A stretch of DNA of 64,000 nt from Verticillium longisporum. Its lineage: Eukaryota; Ascomycota; Sordariomycetes; Glomerellales; Plectosphaerellaceae. Both the position numbers and the translations under genes were made by a program. The stretch covers positions 1,054,001 through 1,118,000 of the forward strand of contig JAETXT010000010.1 of the NCBI GenBank assembly GCA_019188255.1, in the 5' to 3' direction. Under the pieces are notes generated by a model. The model saw nothing but the letters and a program-made list of their open reading frames with translations. It searched no databases and had not been told where the DNA came from. Of this stretch, positions 1 through 11,340 are shown in pieces; positions within the stretch are counted from its first letter, which is position 1, and every line of letters starts with the position of its first letter.

Positions 1-47
1 GGTCCATCCGCCTGTGATGCTTTCACCAAAGCTAACGCGGCGATCAG

Positions 48-284
48 GCTATGGCGTCGAACTTTTATAGAGGAGAAGACTCGCCTCGTTACATCCTCGG
101 GCATGCGCTCGAGATTGGTTTCATCTGCGCGGGCATTATCGCAGCATTGATACTCATCTTTAGCTACATGACCATCAACAAGAAGCGCGACCGCAAACTG
201 GCCGCAGGCGAGGACAGTCACTATACAGCACAAGAGCTATCAAGCAAGGGAGATAGAGCACTGACCTGGAGGTACATGTATTAG
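48..284 (+). CDS. DAL5-like MFS permease, last exon (5' part outside window)
   Basis: This is the terminal exon of a gene that begins upstream of the window. Bases 1-47 are the end of an intron: a branch-point-like CTAAC at 32-36 is followed by an AG acceptor at 46-47. The exon reads A-M-A-S-N-F-Y-R and contains YRGEDSPRYILGHALE, one hydrophobic helix and a hydrophilic tail ending in TWRYMY. The 'YR..D.PRY..GH' segment before the last transmembrane helix is typical of the allantoate/anion:cation symporter (DAL5) branch of the major facilitator superfamily, which imports small organic anions, ureides or vitamins at the plasma membrane. The substrate cannot be told from this fragment. The stop codon TAG is at 282-284. 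Confidence 0.8.
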   Translation, partial: AMASNFYRGEDSPRYILGHALEIGFICAGIIAALILIFSYMTINKKRDRKLAAGEDSHYTAQELSSKGDRALTWRYMY

Positions 285-560
285 AGACGATGTATGGACC
301 CGCCAATATAAATGCAAGCTACTTTCTGGTGTACACGCGAAATAGATAATGCTGGTATTGAAGAAAGGCACACTGTGGAATATTGCTTACAGGTAGCATC
401 AGAATCAATACCGCTCAGCTTCAGATACTTCCCGGATTGCAATGTTTTCAGGACATATTCCAGCTCGAAACGTTGATGCCATATTTACGACCACTCCTCG
501 GTGCCTTAGCACCTTATCATGTCTCATTGCTATCATACAAAACGCCAATATATTTCCAGC

Positions 561-1094
561 TCAGTAGTCGTAATCGTAGTTCCTCGACCGGCCCCGGCTC
601 CCGCGGCGGTGGTCGTAGACAACATCTGGCCTGCGCGGGGACCGGCTCTTCTCGCGCATAACGTTCGGGGAGTAACGGACTTCGTACGACGTCCGTCCGT
701 GAGAAGGGGAGCGCCGACGGGATGCAGTTGACTGGTGACGATAGTGGCCATGGCTTGACCGACCCCTGTGGCGCCGTCTCGGCGGCGGCGACGGCTCGCG
801 GCCCCAGAGACCAGGCTGTCCCCACATGCCGCAGGATCGAACAATCCAGAAGAGGAGGAGCACTCCAACGATGGAGCCGATGACGATGCCGGCAATCTCG
901 CCGCCGCTCAGATTTGTACCGCCATCGTTTCCGTCGGAGGGCTCACCAACCACGGTTGTTGTGGCCTGGCGTTTGAGGATATCTCGCACCGCGAGAGGGA
1001 AGCTTTTGGTCGGTGTGAGGTCGGAGGCCGGCGATGCTGGCAATGCAAAGCGGCCGACTAGGGGTAGTCCAGAGAAGGGGTGGGCTGGGGCCAT
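561..1094 (-). CDS. small single-pass membrane protein with basic Arg/Ser-rich tail
   Basis: A 177-residue protein of unknown function. After a roughly 65-residue N-terminal part comes one clear transmembrane segment introduced by LSGGEIAGIVIGSIVG and followed by LLLFWIVRSC. The C-terminal half is rich in Arg, Ser, His and Pro, with RRRHRGRSSHGHYRH and SRSPRRP stretches, and ends in YDYDY. The glycine-rich 'GGEIAGIVIGSIVG' helix followed by a charged tail is a common layout in uncharacterised Pezizomycotina membrane proteins. The frame is open for another 102 residues upstream, but that part has no coding character, so I start at the Met at 1094. It converges with the permease exon, with 276 bp between the stop codons. 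A role in membrane anchoring or signalling is only a guess. Confidence 0.6.
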   Translation of the reverse strand: MAPAHPFSGLPLVGRFALPASPASDLTPTKSFPLAVRDILKRQATTTVVGEPSDGNDGGTNLSGGEIAGIVIGSIVGVLLLFWIVRSCGMWGQPGLWGREPSPPPRRRHRGRSSHGHYRHQSTASRRRSPSHGRTSYEVRYSPNVMREKSRSPRRPDVVYDHRRGSRGRSRNYDYDY

Positions 1095-1880
1095 GTTAGT
1101 GTGGGCCAGACGATGAGTATGGAGAACGTGAGCGACAGGCAACTGTGGAGCGCGGAGTCTTGGCACGACGAGAGGCAGACGAAAGGAATGATCTCTAGAC
1201 GGAGCTGTTTTCAGGCCATCGCCTGCCCATTTAATCGTTTGAGTTGCTGTCATTAAGTACCTCGCCTGACCTCGAACAGCTATCACGGATCCTGAGCTGG
1301 GGCATGACGACATGATGAATGTGCCGCCCACTCCAGGGCGAACTGACAGATCATCGGTGCAAAGTTGGCCGTTGCCAACCCCTCGATTTACGACGATCAT
1401 GTCGAGAGTCTGCCATGCAAATCCCGCGCCTGGGCTACGGCTAAAGGTTTAGTTCGCCGGAGCTTAAGCATGATCCTAATCATGATTGCATCACCCAACA
1501 GAAGCGCCGTTTTCTGGCTGCAGGGGTAACACTCCAGCAAGTTGGACCGGAACATTTGATCCGCTATGGAGAAGGGATTGCCAGCAATGTCTCTTCCGAA
1601 GACACCGCAATGCAGGGGTTGAGATTGTTAAGCCCTAAAACCATTGAGATATCGTCTGGTCGGTGCAAGACATTCTGCCTACAGTCCTGCAGCTCGAACA
1701 GTGCTTGTTTCCTGCAACAATGTCGATCTGTCCAGGGGCATCAGGCTGTCCATCTTGTCCGAGCGACGGTCATTGATACAGAAATAGAGCAAAATATGGG
1801 TGCGTTTGTAAAGAGTACAGGGCCATGATTAGATTTCAATGGTCATCATATATACATAACTTGCTTTGAATAACAAAACA
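1095..1880. other. intergenic, no gene seen
   Basis: This stretch lies upstream of the small membrane protein and downstream of the secreted hydrolase. It holds only short, overlapping open frames without coding character. It must contain the promoter of the membrane protein gene, but I see no convincing TATA box. Confidence 0.5.
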
Positions 1881-3999
1881 TTAGGAGACCACAATTCGGC
1901 AGCGACCTAGGTTGGAGACCCGCCCAAAGACAGCCTCTGTATCGCCATCTCGGTGTGCAGTCACCTTGATCGCAGGGAAATAAGTCCCCGGCTCCTCGTA
2001 CACAAAGTGGACTGAAGCGTCGACAGATTCATTGACGGGAGCCAACGGCACCGCCGTAAACTCTCCGCGGCCCATGAAATCCCACTCCGTCGCGATGATC
2101 TTGCCTGTGCCAGGGGGGACCTCAGCGAACATATCGAAGATTACCGGTGTGCCGGCGGCAACGTCATATCTATCGGAGCCATTGACTTGCAGAGTGACCG
2201 CAGGCTGTACTCCGAATCGCTGCGAAGCAGCCTCAGCAACCAGAACCTGGCCGTCAACAACTGTATAGTTTGTAGACGGCGATGGATCAATGCTCTGCTC
2301 TACCCAGGCGCTGAGATCTCGCAACGCTTGGTGAACAATGGGGGAAGTATCGACAATACGTGCGGCACGCGCACCAGCCGGGAGGCTTTCATCGAACCCG
2401 GCGGCAAAGGTGTGGTCAGCGTGTTCGTTGAACCATAGGCGGTAATTGTCGTTGGCACGAGAACCGAGAGCGCCCTCTACTTGACTGCGATACCAGTCCG
2501 CGTGCCAAGGGAATGCATCGTAGTCGAGAAGACTGTTGACGGCAATCATCTTGCCCTGAATTTGCCCCGTAAATCGCTCCTGGCTCGTTGACTCGGCTGC
2601 GTTGAGGCTACCATCAACGGAGCGCTGGGGATGAATAGGTTGGCCAGTGGCGTCTTTGAATTGGTCGAAGCCGTAAAACCCATCTCTCTTGGGAATCTGA
2701 TGACGGTAATATGCGTGTACGGCAATGAAGAGCAAGTTGTCGATCTGGACGGTAGAATTTTGGTTAACAAGAGAGAAGATGTCCTCATTCTTGTCTACCT
2801 CGACCGTGAAGGTTGTGCCGTCCAAAGTGCCAACGAGGGCACCGGAACTTTCGCCTTGATCATTATGAAGCTCAAAATGAAGCCCGGGCTGCGTCGGAGG
2901 TGCGCTGTCCAGTAAGAGGCGAATGGTCTGGTTCCCGGCCCTCTCGATGCTGTTGATGCGCGCCGTGTGATTCACAGCCTGCGCTCTGATCAAGTCACCG
3001 AGCTCCGACTGCTCCGTACCGAGATACCCAGGTGCGTTCCAGAAATCTTGGGCGTACGTCGGATCGTGTGACGCAACTCCATCGCTGAACAAAGCCAATA
3101 CAGCCGAGTCTGTTACAAGGTCAAATACCTCCCACACTCCCAAAGGAATACCCAGCATCGTCGCCTCGTCAAAAACGGCTCGCTCCATTGCGGTCAGATT
3201 CTCTCGTGGATCACCCCCGCCAGGCCGGACAGCGTCGGCGATCTGGGCGGCCTTGTCTTTCAATACGAGACCGGAGAGCGCGCGTATGGCAGGGTTGTTG
3301 AGGAACGAAACAGGGACTGCTTGGATCATGGGAACAGCACCGTCCCAAACACCGCGAGAGTTCTCAATTGCACCGACGGTCTGCAAGGACCCGCCGCTGC
3401 CACCATAGATGTAACCGTAAATGTGCCGACAGCCCGACTTATAGTACTTAGCAGCAACCTGCCTGGCAACCTTGGCCGCAGCCGCATCCGCTCGGAAGCC
3501 AATGCTTCCAGTGATCTGGACGGCATAGCCGCCGCTCTCTAGTGAAAAGGCGATAGTCTCATCTTTGGCTTCCTCGGTAACCAAAGGATAGACGAATTGA
3601 AAGAAGCGACCTTCCCACTTGTTACGAGGCGGAAGGTAGATGTTAAACCTCGTTGTTGTCCCATTGAAGTGACCTGAGACAAGGCGATGAGGAACTGGCG
3701 TAGCCGCGTCGATTTCATCATCGATAATGGCCATGGAGAAAGATGGATCCGTGCAGTCAGGAGTGATGAAACGAGAACCAGCAGGGAGCTGCTCTGGGCA
3801 CTCTGGCGCAGTAGATGTGAAGTTTCGATCCGCCATCTGTGCGAAGACACCGGAAGTCAGTAGGCCGAGATACATGGCCCAGATCATGAGCGCTGAAGGT
3901 AGCCTGTATACTGTTGGTTATTGCACGCTCACTGAAGGGTCTTGAATAATATGGGGGGTTGACGAGAACTTACCGAAAGGCAACATCATGAGGCGCCAT
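1881..3999 (-). CDS. secreted alpha/beta-hydrolase (tannase-like) with PKD-like C-terminus
   Basis: A two-exon model: 3974-3999, then 1881-3903, with a 70-nt GTAAGT..CAG intron, giving 682 residues. The long exon is also open from a Met at 3887 (668 residues). I prefer the spliced start because it adds MAPHDVAFRLPSAL before the hydrophobic core and makes a fuller signal peptide ending near VFAQ. The nucleophile motif is GGSGG (Ser164 counted from the Met at 3887), a GxSxG variant placed where tannase/feruloyl-esterase-type enzymes carry their catalytic Ser. A likely acid (NSLLDYDAF) and His (NEHADHTF) follow near residues 455-500. Residues about 580-665 look like a PKD-type beta domain (EWDFMGRGEF, FVYEEPGTYFPAIKV). 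Several N-x-S/T sites fit secretion. Substrate is unknown; an ester in plant or host material is an inference. Confidence 0.65.
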
Positions 4000-4944
4000 G
4001 TTATCCCCTGAAACCTGCGTACAGGCTGTCTGAAGAGTGATACAGTTGCGAACCGATCGAATTCGTTTAAAAAGGGAATATTGATGACTGCGAGTGGGAA
4101 AAGAAGCCACCAGTCTGGGAGATTATTGGGCCAACAATACGGACGAGAGGCATCAAGTTTGCTTTATAAGTCATCCCATGATCCCGCGAGATGGATCGGC
4201 ATGACAGGGGATGGCGGTATGAACCCTGTTTTGGAACTCTTCAGGAAAGAAGATTGCATATGCTAAGCCTACTCTTTTCGCTGGCAAAGGTACGCAATGT
4301 TGGTTATACAAGCCACAATCCAAGCGTCTTGGCCTCCAGATCCGAATTTTAGCATACCTAAAGCTCGGATTTGGCGCACGAACATCACCCGTTAGGACAA
4401 GAAGGCACTGCAACTTTAATTCAAGCTTGACGAAGCGCCGGGGCAGAGATTACAGGGGGGCGAAATGGATAAACGTTGACTGGAGAACACAAGCCATCGT
4501 GTTCCACCACGCCACAGCTCGTTGCTCCGATTCATTGCGACGTGTCGATGAGTGAGGCTGTGATGTCTCCGAATTCGGGTTAGCGAGTGTTTTTGCGCAT
4601 CGAAATGCGAGAATACGCAAAATCCAGAAGTGCCCCAGTGCTTTCCACCTGGGGCCTCGGTCGCGATCGTCGGTTCGTCCTATCCTCTTGGCGAGCCCTT
4701 TTGCCAAGTGCTAAAAGTCCTCGAACGACATCAAATAAGGTCAGAAAGGGGGGAGACTTGGTCTGGGACATCTGTCCGGTTAGTATCAGCCGATAAACCT
4801 GGTGGAGGTGACACGGATTTTTCAAATGGTGAAGGCCTTGTCAGGAAAGGAAAGGCGAAATCGAAGGAACTGAATGTTGACAGTTCCTTCAGATGATATT
4901 GTTTCCCGCAGATATCTCGTCAAGCCCTAGGCGGAGCGGGCCTC
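4000..4944. other. intergenic, promoter of hydrolase and 3' flank of RTT106
   Basis: This is non-coding as far as I can see. Short frames on both strands between 4081 and 4900 overlap one another, lack conserved motifs and have no splice partners. Confidence 0.5.
4163..4168 (-). promoter_or_regulatory. candidate TATA box of the secreted hydrolase gene
   Basis: The minus strand reads TATAAA about 165 bp upstream of the preferred start at 3999. The match is to the consensus only, and I see no transcription start evidence. Confidence 0.3.
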
Positions 4945-6439
4945 TCAGCCTTTGACATTGATACTTTCGTCCCCTGCATCGTCTTGTTCATCGTCCTCGC
5001 CACCCTCCATCTCTTGATCGTCGTCCTCATCGTCTTCGTCGCTTGAGACGCCCGATCCTTCGCTCTCACCCTCGCTCCCCGGGTCGTAATCTTCTTCGTC
5101 CTCATCCTCTTCGTCTTGCAGCTGCAGCTCTGCCTCAGCCTGCGCCTTTTCCAGCTCCGTCCTGCCATCGGTATCTGCACCAGCCTCCGGCGCGACATCG
5201 CCCGCGCCAGCTGCCTTCTTTCCGGCCTTTTGGTTCTCCACGAGCTCCATCTTGGCTCGCCTCTGCTCCGCCATGCTGCGGTCCTGTAGCCCATTGCGCT
5301 TGACGTACGATTCATCAATCCCCTGGTAGTCCTCCTGGTCCAACATTGCAAACTCGAGCTCTTCGGTCGCGTCGCCCTCGCCCGTGAAAGCCTCGACCAC
5401 TATGTTGAATGTCCGCTGCAACACGCTCGTGTAGCTCAATGACGAGATCCGCTCCAAGGGAATAAATAGGAGCGGTTTCTTAAAGCCCCAAAGGATGCCG
5501 GTCGGCAGAAAAACAGATACCCATCCTTTGAGCCGCGGAATGCCTTGACATGCACAGCCTTCTCGTTCGGTCGATGTGGCTGCCTGACCATACTGTGGAA
5601 CTTGGCGGGGTCGGCTGACACTATGTTGATGGGATTTGACGCGGCACGGAGATGGGTCGTCAGCGCCCAGTCGAATAGCGAGCGGTATGTGTCGGAGACA
5701 GCAGCCGCACTGCTAGCCTTGGGACCGAGAATTGTGCCTTGCTTTGGAGCCGTTGCGGGCACGGTGAAGACGAGAGGCTCAGCCGTAGGAATAGCCGTCT
5801 CTGTCTTAGAGGGAAGACATGCTCCGCGGGGGAATATGATGTAGTTATGTTGAACCTGCGTCTTTTCGGGAATTGGGAGGTAGAAGGCGTATTCTGGATA
5901 CAGCAAAGATTAGCTTTAGTCGAAAGAGAAGGCCAGGAGAAGGTCAATCGTACCAATGTCTCCCCAGGCGTATGCGATGCCTGCCGCCGGCGTAGTTGTG
6001 CCCGGGACGCGAGCGTAGAGGTGGTTGTCGGTGAAGCACAGCTCAAACTTTTTGCGCTGCGGTACCGACACGGAAATCTCCTTAATCTCGAGCTGAACCG
6101 GCTCGTCTACTGCTGCCTCTGCCGCCGAGGCCGGAACGGATCCTGCGACATTGATGGTTCCGTTGCCATTGGAGGCCTTGAAGCCGTTGGAGGCGTCGAC
6201 ATCGACTCGACGCCGCTTCGCAGCCGGCTCGGGGCCGTTCGTCTGTTCGTACACGAAGCTGGCAATGTCGTTGAACAACGTTACTCGTGACGCCGAATCT
6301 GCAAATAGAAAGTCAGTGGCGAAATGATCAAGTTGGTTTTTACGCGCAACATACTGGCTTCGCGCTGAATGCCCTCGAGGATGTCCGGTCGCGACTGGAA
6401 TACAAGGCCCAGTCTTTGAATGTCAAGGCCTGGGGCCAT
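4945..6439 (-). CDS. RTT106: histone chaperone Rtt106
   Basis: Rtt106 binds H3-H4, notably H3K56-acetylated, and deposits it during replication-coupled nucleosome assembly and silencing in the nucleus. Exons are 6355-6439 ([14 protein letters not shown]..), 5954-6298 and 4945-5893, with 56- and 60-nt introns (GTATGT..CAG and GTACGA..CAG). Visible landmarks are [12 protein letters not shown] and the basic AKRRRVD in exon 2. The tandem PH-like region follows: AWGDI joined by splicing to [19 protein letters not shown], then [13 protein letters not shown] and [18 protein letters not shown]. The C-terminus is a long Asp/Glu-rich tail typical of histone chaperones. Predicted length is about 460 residues, the family norm. 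The reading frame slips by one base at a five-A run (5509-5513): 'GYLFF' and 'LPTGILWGF' are in different frames and would join if the run had six bases. VFA1 lies divergently upstream. Confidence 0.9.
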
Positions 6440-7482
6440 GATTGAAGATGTTGGACTAGACTATGTGTGCTCGCTTGGTATTCGTGGAGGCTGGACGGTA
6501 TGTTACGTCGTTCGCAACTTTTTAAGGAAAATAACGTCGAAGTAGGGAGATTTCGTGCAGATTCGAGTGCGGAATACTGGCCATGAAGCTGTACGCGCCG
6601 TGCGACCGAGTTTTGGCTGTCTGCTCTGCCTGCAGGTCTCAAGGCTGTGACGTGCATTGGAGATGGTCCGGGGTTAGGTCGGGTAATTGAACCGCCCGCT
6701 TCTTCCACCTTGCTGAGAGCAATGTCCCGGAATGTGATATGCAACCACAATTTCAACAATTAAGGTCTATGGCGTGGCTTCAATCGGCCTTGGGCATCTC
6801 AGGGCCAAATTCGAACGGCTGTTCTATCATGTTTACTACTCAAATCCAGCCAAGACGATGCATGATCCAGGCGCATTCTTTGATCAACTAAGCAATCGTT
6901 TCTCTAAAGCCCTTGATCTGGTCAAGGACGCTATGCTTGCTTGTGCCACCCTTGGCCGCCCTCATCTCGACCCTTGTCGCGTAGTCAAAGGTCTTCGCAA
7001 TGTCCTGGTTGATGCTAGCGACAAAAGCCTTCAGCTGCTCGGATTGGAGCTTGTTCATTGAGTCCCAGCCTGCTCTGGGAGGGCAACGCAGCGGCCAGAA
7101 ATGTGGTGCGTTCGCGGACGTTCGGTCTTGCGGGCAGATCTACGTCGAAGAGGGAGCCTTCTAGATATTCAAGCAGAGTCGCTCATTTTCGAGATTGAGA
7201 CGGAGACGGATCTCTTGGGATGGATTTATTGGGGCTTGCCTCGGACCTTGACGATGTGCATCACAGCCCTTGCAGCTCGGCGCTTTCTTATCTCAGGGGT
7301 CTTATCGCGATGGAACACAGGCAAGCGAGCTCTGACCATCTGGTGCCGAACGAAGGTTAGGGGATCTCACCCCGCATTACGCCAAAACTCCCCCACTGTC
7401 GCGTCTCCAGTTACACCCCTCGTTTGGATCGCGACGTCACTAGCGAATATTGTCGACAGCCTCCGGTTCTGTAGCTCAAACC
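6440..7482. other. divergent RTT106/VFA1 promoter region
   Basis: These 1,043 bp separate two divergent start codons. A coding-like relic on the minus strand occupies about 6888-7190 and is described separately. The remainder shows no motif I can name. Confidence 0.5.
6888..7190 (-). pseudogene. coding-like fragment of an unidentified gene
   Basis: A 56-residue frame runs from the Met at 7058 to TAG at 6888 (MNKLQSEQLKAFVASI...). Its third codon positions are mostly G or C, as in real genes nearby. Just upstream in another frame is a second coding-like stretch (LEYLEGSLFDVDLPARP..), so the two could be one exon broken by one extra base near 7055-7058. No start exon is recognisable, and the upstream part runs into the VFA1 promoter. 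Part of it (about 7122-7190) resembles 9414-9490, which suggests relics of a duplicated sequence. The family was not recognised. It could also be an intact small gene with an intron. Confidence 0.3.
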
Positions 7483-8193
7483 ATGTCTTTCGCCAATATC
7501 TATACACATCGCAAGGTTGCTAACACAGCCGCGAAAGGGTGCGATGTTTGCTACCGATCGACAACCAGTGTGCTTGTCGCCCCAGAGAACAAGGTCAGTC
7601 CATCTACCCAGGGAATAGAACCAAAGTTTCTGACAGTTGTAGGATTTCTTCTTCGTGTGTCCAAGCCATCTGAAGGATAGAAACTTTTGCGCCCCTATCA
7701 TCGACACGGCAGCCGTTGAGGCCAAGAAGAAGAAAGAGATGGACGAGGAGCTCGAGCGCGTCAAAAAAGAATACGAAGAGAGACAGCGCAAGAAAAAGGA
7801 GAAAGAAGCTCAAGAGAAGTCAGAGGAAAAGGACAAGGACAAGAGCAGCCAGACCGAGGATAAGAAATCAACCGACAAGAAGGATGATGATGAAGACAAG
7901 GCATGCGTAACGCTTCAGCGGAAGAGAAGCAAGCAGCTAACATGTTGCAGAGCAAGTCCAACGCCGCAGCTGAAGTGCCAGAAGAGGAGCCCAGGGTTTT
8001 CTCCCTACAGAAGTAGGCAGCCTCGGCGATGCTCCCCAAACCAACCAAGATTGCTAAGACGGTGTCCAGGAATTTCTTTGCTTTGCGCGTCGAGAAGAAA
8101 CGGCAGATCGAACTCGCAAAACGGAACAGAGAGCGCATCGCTCAACCAAACTTCTTCCCTTCCGTACCCAAGGGAGCTCCTAATAGCGGTTGA
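7483..8193 (+). CDS. VFA1: Vps4-associated protein Vfa1
   Basis: Vfa1 binds the AAA-ATPase Vps4 and stimulates ESCRT-III disassembly at endosomes. Four exons: 7483-7593, 7643-7906, 7951-8012 and 8070-8193 (186 residues). The N-terminus has the family signature: FANIYTHRKVANTAAKGCDVCYR, a second Cys-containing segment, and DFFFVCPSHLKDRNF, which together supply CxxC and CxxH ligands for a zinc site. A long Lys/Glu coiled-coil (KKKKEMDEELERVKKEYEER..) follows, then EEEPRVFSLQK joined by splicing to NFFALRVEKKRQIELAKR. It ends with QPNFFPSVPKGAPNSG, the conserved C-terminal tail expected to contact Vps4. Introns are 49, 44 and 57 nt. The second donor can be GT at 7907 (used here) or GC at 7901, and both keep the frame. 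Confidence 0.93.
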
Positions 8194-11100
8194 ATTCAAT
8201 CTGCCTCTGGACGTACTATCGGCCTCCGATCAAGTAGAGTTGAGGTCAGCGAAGAGGGCAAGGTTTCTCTATAACCCCGTGACTACCAGGGGCGGCAGAC
8301 CTCCAGAACAACACCCGCACATGCTGTGCGCCACCCGTAGACCGGGGCAATCATTCATGCTATGAATGGTGTCTCTGGGTGCGCGGGGGGTACGATCCAA
8401 TTGGCCTGTGTACGAGGTGAGAAGATGCAGGCTGACACCCCACCAACAAGACAAACATGGGGACCCATGAACTTGGAGCAAGCCAACCGACCCATTTCCT
8501 ATGCCAAGCCGGTTCTGACGCACATGAAAGTGCATGGCCCTAATATGCACAGAGCAAGAGCGTGTGGCAGCTCTTGTTTGAAGTCTTCTTCTATTTATCC
8601 AAATAGGTGGGGTGAGTAGCCTCGAATCACCAACTTCCCGCCGTGCATCACATCACATTGCCACTCAGTCAGGATCTCTCTTGTATTTGACACATTCCCG
8701 ATCACTCTGTGTTACCATGCACAGCTCTGGCGCAGCTGCACCACGATTGTTAGTCCCCAATGCGGCTAGTGCTGGCCGGCTGACGTGACTTGGCGGCTAC
8801 TGCACATCAAGGGGCTTCAGCCATCAGCATCAAGCACTGGGCTGACTGGAACAGTCGCCATGCCATGTATCAAAACGATGCCGTCAGCAAACATGTTGTG
8901 CCCACAACTGCACCAGCTGTCCAATACTTGTGCTGTTGTCTCTCTTCACGTCACACGTCTATTCACTCCTCGGTCGAAGCACTCGTGCCAAGACGCACCG
9001 GCCATGTGCGAAGAAGGCGCGTGGTACACCAGCCGGCCTCTATGGTAAGAATCAAGCATGACGCTCATGAAGGCTAATGGGAACATGCTTGCATGTTCTT
9101 GCGCCATGGGAGCCCGCCGTCGGATGTCCACTCTAGATTGAACCAGAATGCCCGAGGGACAACATGCTCTGGGTAACATCGGCCAAGCGGTGTCTCAAGG
9201 ATGATGAGGGGGGCAACTTTCGCATCAAAGCTCGCGTTATCCTCCGGTGCTGCTTTTAGTAACCCTGTCGGTGTCTCTGCAGGGGCTGCCGTCTGCGTGC
9301 CATCGATCAAGAAACGCAGGATCTGCACAGCCCAAGCCGGGCACGTCACGTAGATGTCGAGTCACAATCACCGATCTACCTGGTCTTTTGCCGAAGCCGA
9401 CCGTCCTGGCGCCCGGTCTTGTGGGCAGATCTACGCTAGAGGAGGAGTCTTCTGATATTCAGGGTCTCGGCAGGCAGATTGTAGCCGAAATGTTTTGACT
9501 CTTCGAATCATCAAGAGCCGCTCAATTTCTACTCCCAACACGTAGAAAAGCACGCGAGAAGGACTCGATCATGATTCAAGTACGGAAGAGTTGAAAAGGT
9601 CGTGTGAAGCTTCATCGGTAAGGACCAGGTCCGATCAAGTCCGATCAAGTCTCTTTGCTTATGCCCAGAGGTACTTTTGTAGTTCTGGACGTACTTTCAG
9701 ACCACACCGCGGTGTCAGTCCATCCTAGCCTACACCGCGGGGTAACGCCCATCACACCCCTCTACCCTTGTCTTGCAGAGGTGTGTCCCCGCGGGGCAGC
9801 TTATGGTTACTTCCCGATCCCTGATCTGACTAGCTGGCTCGGGAAACATATCTGACAGCCTTGTCATCCGCCAGTCTAGTAAACAGGCAGGCTGAAGCTA
9901 TCACATGATGTTCTACGAAACCCCATGTCAGACTCAGCTGATTCCCTGTCATCATTGTATGGGCAGTGGGAGCTTTGGACGCGTGAGTATTGTAATCTCG
10001 AAGCGTCATTCTCTCGACACGATTCACCAGCCTGCTGTAAGCCGAGCCGCTAGTATGATGGCTCATCATGGTACGAGCCGTCAGCATTCTGGGAACAGAA
10101 ATGGAAACCATCACACAAGTCATTGCAAATCGGAAGCATTAATCGGCAGCCGTATTTAATGGCAGGAATTCCATGTCTTTGACTGGTAGAATGAATCTGG
10201 TGCTTTTTCATTGTTCAGTCATAGGAGCCTTGCGTTGGTCCGATCAGTGCGAGAGCTGACGTGAGAAGTGTATGTCTGCAACCCATGCACCCATACACAC
10301 TCACTTGAGGGGCGACTGGGAAAGATAAGCTACATGGTAGGTGAGCTGCAGACATACTCTCAAAAATGCTAAATGGTCTTGGCGACAACTCACATGGTGA
10401 TAGCATGACGATGCTCGTTATAGGCTCGACATCATTCGTCACCAGCAGTCCAAACCTCTTCAAAGGGCGAGACCACGAGACATGTAACGTCTTTTATTTT
10501 ATCTAGTCCTTCGATAAAGAGCAAACCACAAGACCATGTCGGACTTGTCCTGGTGGTATCCGATGGCAGGGTTTCCAGTGCTCCCTGTGCGTCAAAAGTA
10601 AACATGTGCACATCTTACACCCCTCTTCCTAGTACAAGGCCTCCCCAGGTCGCATCAACAGACCCCTTCCAAGTTTTAGGGCTTACACGTACTTCCTGCA
10701 GCCTCTCACCCTGGCATCCCGGCAAGCCTCTCACGATGAGCGCAGAAACTCTTGGCGCAGCACGTCGTTTGGAAACGGTACATCCTCCCGTCCCCAGATT
10801 CGACGAAACCCGGACGGCTCAAACGGATGAGATCGACAGGGCTATCCCCCCCTCCCCCGAGCGGGCGCCAACTTCGGGAGCCAAGGCCAGGATAGCGTCC
10901 CCTATGGCACGTTTTGGGTTGGTGAACATCATGCTCAACTCGGAGTTCGAGAGCTCCGTGGCACCGATGTACAAAAGCCGGCACTAGGTCTAGCTCTCCG
11001 TCGCCCAGCAAGACTCAATTGCTAGCACTGTCAGCAGTTATAATGTATCACGTACTGTTCGAGGATAAGTTCACAAGCCTAGATGCTCTGTGGTCAATCA

Positions 11101-11340
11101 AATGGGAATCAAGTCGTCACTGAGGGTCACGTTTGTTGCTGGACACTTCATGAGACCACGAAGTCCGACGGCGATGAGGAAACTTTACAAATTCATACCA
11201 GGGCAGCAATGATTGGGGTCGAACCACTGGAGGTAGACAATCTTTATGCATGTGTGTGAATCATGGTGTGCCAGTGCAACATCCGAAGCATGGGCAAGAC
11301 TGGTTTGTTGCGCTTGCGCATTCATTCGATGCTACCCAAC
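8194..11340. other. 3.1-kb stretch without recognisable genes
   Basis: Open frames here, such as 10553-10987 (+) and 9074-9349 (-), have no recognisable motif and no plausible exon partners. Two local features stand out. One is a short block at 9414-9490 that resembles 7122-7190. The other is a small tandem repeat at 9628-9651 in which GTCCGATCAA recurs. It lies between the VFA1 and YVH1 3' ends, so little promoter sequence is needed. Confidence 0.5.
9628..9651. repeat. short tandem repeat, 10-bp unit
   Basis: GTCCGATCAA is repeated about two and a half times. It is a simple local duplication with no visible coding role. Confidence 0.6.

Noticed and set aside
1095..1400. N-terminal extension of the small membrane protein
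   Set aside because: The frame stays open, but the added residues have no coding character; the Met at 1094 gives the usual layout of this protein type.
10553..10987. 144-residue plus-strand frame
   Set aside because: No motif, and a minus-strand frame of similar quality overlaps it.
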